In this document: piece by piece, positions 59,684-64,000 of the stretch
Numbering within the stretch: the first letter of the stretch is position 1
Layout of the letters: each line of letters opens with the position of its first letter
Origin: Anaerolineales bacterium
GTDB lineage: Bacteria; Chloroflexota; Anaerolineae; Anaerolineales; Villigracilaceae
NCBI GenBank assembly: GCA_020847435.1
Contig: JADLBX010000040.1
Location: 1 to 64,000, forward strand
Length of the DNA stretch: 64,000 bases
Direction of reading: 5' to 3'
Made by a program: the position numbers and the translations under genes
Notes under the pieces: model-generated
Told to the model about the DNA's origin: nothing
What the model saw: only the letters and a program-made list of their open reading frames with translations
The model's database searches: none

Positions 59684-60313
59684 TCATTCCTTCCGATACT
59701 CCACCGCATACGCGGGGATTTCGATCCCCGAGATCGAAATCTTCAACTCGCGCGCTTTGATGTTCGCTTCGGCGGGAATCATGTTGAACGCGTCTTTGGT
59801 GATGAGCACTTCGCCCGAGGCGGCGATGTCCTCTCCCATTTTCGAGGCGCGGTTGACGGGGTCGCCGAAGCAGTCGTCGTGTCCCACCACGAGGATGCGT
59901 CCGTAGTCAATGCCGCAGGCGATGTGGATGTCGAGATCGTCCGAGGTGAGCAGGTTCGAGGCGGTGAACGCGTGCTGCATCGCCACCGCCGCGTTCACCG
60001 CCGCCAGCGGATTCGGAAACACGGCGAAGCAATTGTCCGCTTCGTATTTGATCATCGTCCCATCGAACGACTCGACGATGGGGCGCGTGGTCAACTGCAT
60101 CCGCCGCACCATCGAAAGGTAGTGGACGATTCCATACTTGCGCGTCAGCAGTGAGAAGCCCGACATGTCCAACACGAACACGGCAAACTCCGCGCCGAAG
60201 CCGTCCCATAATTTTTGTTCCAGCGCTTTTCGTTTGCGTATTTCCTCCTCTTGCGAAAACTTGAGGAGCAAGTCTTGGAATCGTTTCGCGGGTGTCGTTT
60301 TTTTAGTCGCCAT
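59684..60313 (-). CDS. Class III adenylate/guanylate cyclase domain protein
   Basis: The 209-aa protein has a short helical N-terminus and one class III cyclase domain. Metal-binding Asp 49 lies in VFVLDMSGFSLL and Asp 93 in IKYEADNCFAVF; the base-contacting Lys 89 and the adenine-specifying Asp in FGDPVNRAS are present. Asn 154 is present, but the transition-state Arg four residues later is replaced by Lys (NRASK), so activity may be reduced. Soluble, no sensor domain. The start is set at 60313 (AAAGGA site). A long palindrome lies upstream. Confidence 0.83.
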   Translation of the reverse strand: MATKKTTPAKRFQDLLLKFSQEEEIRKRKALEQKLWDGFGAEFAVFVLDMSGFSLLTRKYGIVHYLSMVRRMQLTTRPIVESFDGTMIKYEADNCFAVFPNPLAAVNAAVAMQHAFTASNLLTSDDLDIHIACGIDYGRILVVGHDDCFGDPVNRASKMGEDIAASGEVLITKDAFNMIPAEANIKARELKISISGIEIPAYAVEYRKE

Positions 60314-60325
60314 TTTTCCTTTGGT

Positions 60326-60358
60326 AGACCTCACAGGTCTTAAAGACCTGTGAGGTCT
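60326..60358. repeat. Perfect palindrome AGACCTCACAGGTCTT-A-AAGACCTGTGAGGTCT
   Basis: 16-bp arms around one central base, between rtcB end and cyclase start. It could act as a terminator for rtcB on the minus strand or is a mobile-type palindrome. Confidence 0.8.
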
Positions 60359-60363
60359 CTTGA

Positions 60364-61785
60364 TTATATATCACCCGGCTCGTCCGCCATCCGCACAACT
60401 TTCGGCGTGAACTTGCCGATCACGTCCACGAGATCGCTCTGCGCGGCGAGGACTTTGTCCACGGGCTTATATGCCTGCGGCGACTCGTCGAGTCCGCCGC
60501 CCAGCAAGGTGACGCCGCGCGCTTTGAGATACTCGTCCCGTTCGCGCTTGCTGATGGAATTCAGCGCGGCTTTGCGGCTCATCAGCCTGCCCGCGCCATG
60601 CGAAGCGGACTCCAATGCCTCCGCCGCGCCTCGCCCGCGGACGACGTAGCCCGCGTCGCCCATCGAGCCGGGGATCACGCCCAACACGCCCAGCCCGGCA
60701 GGAGTCGCGCCTTTGCGGTGGACGATCGCTTCGCGTCCATCGGGCAATTTCTCGCGCCAGGCAAAATTATGATGATTCTCCACCACCGCCACTTCTTTCA
60801 GTCCAACCGATGCGGCGACGCGGTGATGGATGACGTAATGATTTGCCGCCGCAAACCTGCCCGCCAACTCCATCGAAAGCCAATATTCCTGCCCCTCCTC
60901 CGAATCGAGGTTCAGCCATGCGAGGTGACGAACGCTCTTGTCCAAATTTGGCTGTTTCTCCATCGCGACTTTACTGAACCGTTCGGCGATCCGCGCGCCC
61001 ACGCCGCGCGATCCGCTGTGCGAAAGCAGCGCGAGATACTCGCCGGGTTTCAACCCGAACATTTCCTCGTCCAATCGGAACGATCCCCACTCGACGAAAT
61101 GATTTCCCGTTCCGCTTGTGCCGAGTTGGGCGTAGGCAGTGTCGTGCAGCGTTTGCAGTTGGCGCGTCGCTTCCCATGCCGGGTCGTCCAGCACGGGGTG
61201 ACTGGCGCGCTTCGATCCCGTCCATTTTGCGCCCATGCCGAAGGCAGTCTCGTTCCACAACGATTCCTCGAACATGCCTTTCTTCTGTCCGATCAGGATC
61301 GGCGAGACTTCGTAGATCGAAAGCCTCATGCGGCAGGCAATGTCCACACCGACCGCGTACGGGATGACCGTATTTTCCGTGGCAAGCACGCCGCCGATGG
61401 GAAGCCCATAGCCGACGTGCGCGTCGGGCATCAACGCGCCGCTCACGCTGACGGGCAACCGCATCGCGTTGTCCATTTGGCTGAGCGCGCCCTCGTCAAT
61501 TTGCTCGCGTCCCCAAACGGGATACGCCAACGGCGCGTCGCGCAGAGCGCTCGGCGACGGCTCCTCTTTTTGATTCAAGCGGATGCACTCGCGCGCCAAC
61601 TCCGCCAGCGCCGCGTCGGCGAGGAAACTGCCGGGGTTGGCGCGCACAGCCTCAAGTTTGGCGAGAGCCGAGTCCCGATCCAAGCCTCCCTCGATCAATT
61701 TGTTCCCCGCCTCTTTCGCCAGCCCGATCAATTTCCCCTCGTGCCAGTTATGATATTTCAGGATTTTTCCTGTGAGGATGTCCAT
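60364..61785 (-). CDS. rtcB: RNA-splicing ligase RtcB family protein
   Basis: This 473-aa Mn/GTP-dependent RNA ligase is recognisable from several blocks: PDAHVGYGLPIGGV, the metal Cys in GVDIACRMRL, GTGNHFVEWG, LSHSGSRGVGA, the His pair in NHHNFAWR, RKGATPAG, PGSMGDAGYVV and HGAGRLMSRKAA with the guanylated His. RtcB joins 2',3'-cyclic phosphate and 5'-OH RNA ends in tRNA splicing or RNA repair. The start is set at 61785 (AAAGGAAAT site) rather than 61848. No RtcA or RtcR next to it. Confidence 0.92.
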   Translation of the reverse strand: MDILTGKILKYHNWHEGKLIGLAKEAGNKLIEGGLDRDSALAKLEAVRANPGSFLADAALAELARECIRLNQKEEPSPSALRDAPLAYPVWGREQIDEGALSQMDNAMRLPVSVSGALMPDAHVGYGLPIGGVLATENTVIPYAVGVDIACRMRLSIYEVSPILIGQKKGMFEESLWNETAFGMGAKWTGSKRASHPVLDDPAWEATRQLQTLHDTAYAQLGTSGTGNHFVEWGSFRLDEEMFGLKPGEYLALLSHSGSRGVGARIAERFSKVAMEKQPNLDKSVRHLAWLNLDSEEGQEYWLSMELAGRFAAANHYVIHHRVAASVGLKEVAVVENHHNFAWREKLPDGREAIVHRKGATPAGLGVLGVIPGSMGDAGYVVRGRGAAEALESASHGAGRLMSRKAALNSISKRERDEYLKARGVTLLGGGLDESPQAYKPVDKVLAAQSDLVDVIGKFTPKVVRMADEPGDI

Positions 61786-61803
61786 GATATTTCCTTTTGC
61801 AGC

Positions 61804-61823
61804 GCGACATGAATGTCGCGTTA
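61804..61823. repeat. GCGACATGAATGTCGC palindrome at a stop codon, copy 1
   Basis: GCGACATGAATGTCGC followed by GTTAC; the TTA is the stop codon (TAA on the minus strand) of the SnoaL-like gene. Confidence 0.75.
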
Positions 61824-62246
61824 CGGAATCGGCTCGGGCGGGATGCACGCTTCGTCAAATTCGATCGTCGTGAAGATTTCCGCTTGGACGACCCATTCGC
61901 CGTTACGCGTTCTCTGCCATTTGGCGGAATACACGCCCGCGGCTTTTACCGCTTCTTTCCCGACGGTGTAACTGCCGCGCCAATTCCCCAACTCTTCCGC
62001 CAACCCCCACGCCTCGTTGACCGTGATCTCGCGCGGCGTGCGGACGTAGACCGCCGTCGGGTCCGCCTCGAACACGCCCGCCCAGCGCCGCGCCTCCTCG
62101 TCCGCGCCGTGAGATTGGTCGCTGCGCCCCGTGACGATGTGATAACTCGGCGCAAGCAACGCGCGGATTGCCTTCGCATCCTTGTTTGCGATGGCGAGGT
62201 TGAATTTTTCTCTCGCCTCGATGATGAGGTCTTTTGATGTTGTCAT
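61821..62246 (-). CDS. SnoaL/DUF4440-like protein
   Basis: The 141-aa protein has an NTF2-like fold: LIIEAREKFNLAIANKDAKAIRALLAPSY at the start, RTPREITVNEAWGLAEELG in the middle and WVVQAEIFTTIEFDEAC at the end, as in DUF4440/SnoaL-type proteins. Ligand is unknown. The ORF track start (62453) reads through an R1 repeat; the real start is ATG 62246 with GAGAAA before it. The stop codon TAA is shared with a GCGACATGAATGTCGC palindrome. Confidence 0.8.
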   Translation of the reverse strand: MTTSKDLIIEAREKFNLAIANKDAKAIRALLAPSYHIVTGRSDQSHGADEEARRWAGVFEADPTAVYVRTPREITVNEAWGLAEELGNWRGSYTVGKEAVKAAGVYSAKWQRTRNGEWVVQAEIFTTIEFDEACIPPEPIP

Positions 62247-62286
62247 AATTTTCTCTTTCGCTAGCCATCTGACGCTTTTGTTGAAA

Positions 62287-62437
62287 GTGGCGGTCGAGTA
62301 GTCCCGAGTGATTTTTCGAGTGGCGTATCGAGACCACGTTTCCAGCAAATCACATCTGCCGTTTGGTCTCGATACGGCGGCATATAGTAGAGTTTCTGGA
62401 AAACAAGCGCTCTTTCTGCCGCCTACTCGACCAACGG
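62287..62437. repeat. Composite palindromic repeat R1, locus 5
   Basis: Left unit CGGTCGAGTAGTCCC to CGTATCGAGACCACG, right unit GGTCTCGATACGGCGG to CCTACTCGACCAACG. The spacer (GTTTCCAGCAAATCACATC) differs from loci 1, 2 and 4, showing that ends are conserved more than the middle. Confidence 0.83.
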
Positions 62438-62491
62438 AGCGCTTATGAATCAAACTGTCAGGTGGCTAGTGCGCCAACAAATTAAAGTTGT

Positions 62492-62538
62492 AGGGCAAAT
62501 TGCCAATTTGCCGAACGCAATTTAGCAAATTGCGCTAC
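62492..62538. repeat. GGCAAATT / GCAATTT palindromes
   Basis: GGCAAATTGCCAATTTGCC is followed by CGCAATTTAGCAAATTGCG, two small hairpins in tandem. The rest of the 62247-62662 gap besides the R1 locus and this has no gene. Confidence 0.55.
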
Positions 62539-62645
62539 AAGTTCATCTGGCAGAAGTACTAGTTCTTTCGCCGAGTAAACAGCAGATGACGACACCGAAG
62601 GGATGTTTTTCGTACCGCGGCATTATGTCGCTTTGCTCTGAAATA

Positions 62646-62665
62646 GCGACATGAATGTCGCGTTA
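62646..62665. repeat. GCGACATGAATGTCGC palindrome at a stop codon, copy 2
   Basis: Identical 16-mer plus GTTAC; here the TTA is the stop codon of the ABC exporter gene. Confidence 0.75.
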
Positions 62666-64000
62666 CTCTTCCAGCTTCCACAACTCGCGCATTTCGGGAC
62701 TTGTTGCGAGCAATTCATCGAGAGCGCCTTCGGATTCAACTTTACCATCTTTCAACACGATGATGTGGTCGGCGCGGCGGAGGAGGGGGCGGCGGTGGGA
62801 GACCACTACGCAAGTCATCTCGTTGCCCGATTCGAAGATTCGCTCCCAGAGTTGGCGTTCGGTTTCCACGTCGAGGGCGGAGGAGAGGTCGTCGAAGACG
62901 ACGAGTTCGGGCTCGCGGATGAACATGCGTGCGGCGGCGGTGCGTTGCATTTGTCCGCCAGAAAGTTTGACGCCGCGCGCGCCGACCATCGTTTCGAGAT
63001 TGTCGTCGAGTTGTTCGAGGTCGCGGTCCATCACGGCGAGTTTTGTCGCTTCGTAGATTTCGTCATCGCTTTTGTTCATGCCGAGCAAAATATTATTTCG
63101 CAGGGTGTTGCTGAACAAACGCGGGACTTGTGCCGTGTACGAACAACGCGGAGGGATAAAGAAGTTGCCCGCGTCTGTGATGATGTCTCCGTTCCATTTG
63201 ATGGAGCCAGAGTCGGCGGGGAGGAGTCCGAGCAATGTGCGGAGCAGAGTCGTCTTGCCAGAACCGATGCGACCAGTGATGACCGTCAACGAGCCGCGCT
63301 TGATTTTCAGCGAAACGTTCTCGATGCCGTTCGTCGAAGAGGGGTAGTGATAAGTCAAATGGCTTGCGACCAGCTCGCCCAGTCGGTCTGAAGCGGTTTT
63401 TGTCGCGTACGTCACATCTGGCAACGGCGCGGAAAAATCCACTGTGCTGTGTTCGACGAGGGCGGTCAACGGCGCGTTTTCCATGAGGCGATACATCCGC
63501 TTGACGGAGACTTCGAGTTGTTTGTAGCGCGCCCACAACATGCCCGCGAAGGTGGTGAGGTCGCCCATGCTGTTGAGGAGGTAGACGAAGAGCGAAAAAT
63601 CGCCGAGGGTGAAGTTGCCCGTGCGCATGGTCTGACCGACGAGGATGAGGATGACGCCCGTGCCGAGCGTGGACGTGTTGCGATAGATCGAGCCGAGCAC
63701 GTCGTCGAATAATTTTTCGCGGACGGCGAACACGCGGCGCTCGTCGTTGATCTTGTGAAAATGTTTCGTGATGTTTCTTTCGGCGTTGGCGACCTTGATG
63801 GCTTGCACTGCGCCGAAAAATTCGCCGATGAATCCAGAGACGTTGCCCGCGGCTTGACGCGAGGCGGCGCGATAATGTTCGATCCGTTTGGTGGCGATGT
63901 TGGCGACGATGCCGACGATGATGAGCGGAATCAACGCCATGATCGTGACCGATACGCTGATCTGCGCCATCAAGTAAATCGAATAGGCGATGATGCCGAC
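62663..64000 (-). CDS. ABC exporter (fused membrane and ATP-binding domains), 5' end outside window
   Basis: About 445 codons are visible; the frame is open to the window edge, so the N-terminal TM helices are missing. The membrane part includes [19 protein letters not shown] and [23 protein letters not shown]. The nucleotide-binding domain has Walker [15 protein letters not shown], signature [15 protein letters not shown], a Walker B-like [11 protein letters not shown] (Asp in place of the usual catalytic Glu), and H-loop VVSHRRPLL. The Glu-to-Asp change suggests this half may be a degenerate partner of a heterodimeric exporter. Its stop codon is provided by a palindrome. Confidence 0.9.
   Translation of the reverse strand, partial: VGIIAYSIYLMAQISVSVTIMALIPLIIVGIVANIATKRIEHYRAASRQAAGNVSGFIGEFFGAVQAIKVANAERNITKHFHKINDERRVFAVREKLFDDVLGSIYRNTSTLGTGVILILVGQTMRTGNFTLGDFSLFVYLLNSMGDLTTFAGMLWARYKQLEVSVKRMYRLMENAPLTALVEHSTVDFSAPLPDVTYATKTASDRLGELVASHLTYHYPSSTNGIENVSLKIKRGSLTVITGRIGSGKTTLLRTLLGLLPADSGSIKWNGDIITDAGNFFIPPRCSYTAQVPRLFSNTLRNNILLGMNKSDDEIYEATKLAVMDRDLEQLDDNLETMVGARGVKLSGGQMQRTAAARMFIREPELVVFDDLSSALDVETERQLWERIFESGNEMTCVVVSHRRPLLRRADHIIVLKDGKVESEGALDELLATSPEMRELWKLEE

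Noticed and set aside
60364-61785. A full Rtc RNA repair operon
   Set aside because: Only RtcB is present; neighbours are a SnoaL-like protein and a cyclase, with no RtcA or RtcR.

Overview
The window looks like a chromosome segment of a Chloroflexota bacterium, most likely class Anaerolineae. This is inferred from gene style, from the combination of a Pot-type polyamine transporter with many class III aminotransferases and aldehyde dehydrogenases, from moderately high GC, and from the abundance of short palindromic repeats. No rRNA is present to prove it. TGA is used as an ordinary stop codon by many genes here.

Region 1 (1-25.4 kb) is a polyamine/amino-acid catabolism supercluster. It holds four class III aminotransferases (one putrescine-type, one GabT-type, one omega-amino-acid type cut by the window edge, one aminomutase-like), a methylmalonate-semialdehyde dehydrogenase, two near-identical gamma-aminobutyraldehyde dehydrogenases, two further aldehyde dehydrogenases and a saccharopine-dehydrogenase-like reductase. 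It also holds a full potABCD operon, an orphan PotD-like lipoprotein, an APC permease and a UspA protein. Together they could import putrescine/spermidine and take the C4 arm to GABA and succinate semialdehyde and the C3 arm to beta-alanine and malonate semialdehyde. An AT-rich restriction-modification pair (759-2970) interrupts the cluster, and two toxin-antitoxin pairs (23.4-26.2 kb) sit at its end.

Region 2 (26.2-38.9 kb) is accessory. It has tRNA-Thr(CGT), a glycosyltransferase, and an AT-rich two-gene cassette (P-loop ATPase plus mucin-like membrane protein) bracketed by the glycosyltransferase 3' end and a decayed copy of it. It also has a broken toxin-antitoxin unit, a copper-amine-oxidase-like lipoprotein without the expected catalytic residues next to a membrane-anchored propeller-like protein, a lactonase-type metallo-hydrolase, a dienelactone hydrolase, a pseudouridine synthase and a CBS-ACT protein.

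Region 3 (39-52.8 kb) is core: M20 peptidase, VTT membrane protein, cyclophilin, uridine kinase, then mreB-mreC-mreD-pbp2-minC-minD-minE-rodA (elongation and division-site machinery in one run), gltX and a Gln-rich protein.

Region 4 (52.8-64 kb) is again accessory. It has a nucleotidyltransferase-type two-gene cassette flanked by 100-bp direct repeats, and a type III restriction system whose mod gene carries one in-frame TGA. It continues with a membrane protein flanked by copies of the cyclase 3' end, a class III nucleotidyl cyclase, RtcB, a SnoaL-like protein and a partial ABC exporter.

Throughout there are at least five families of non-coding palindromic or MITE-like repeats, several placed exactly at stop codons. 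No transposase, integrase, CRISPR array or rRNA was seen.
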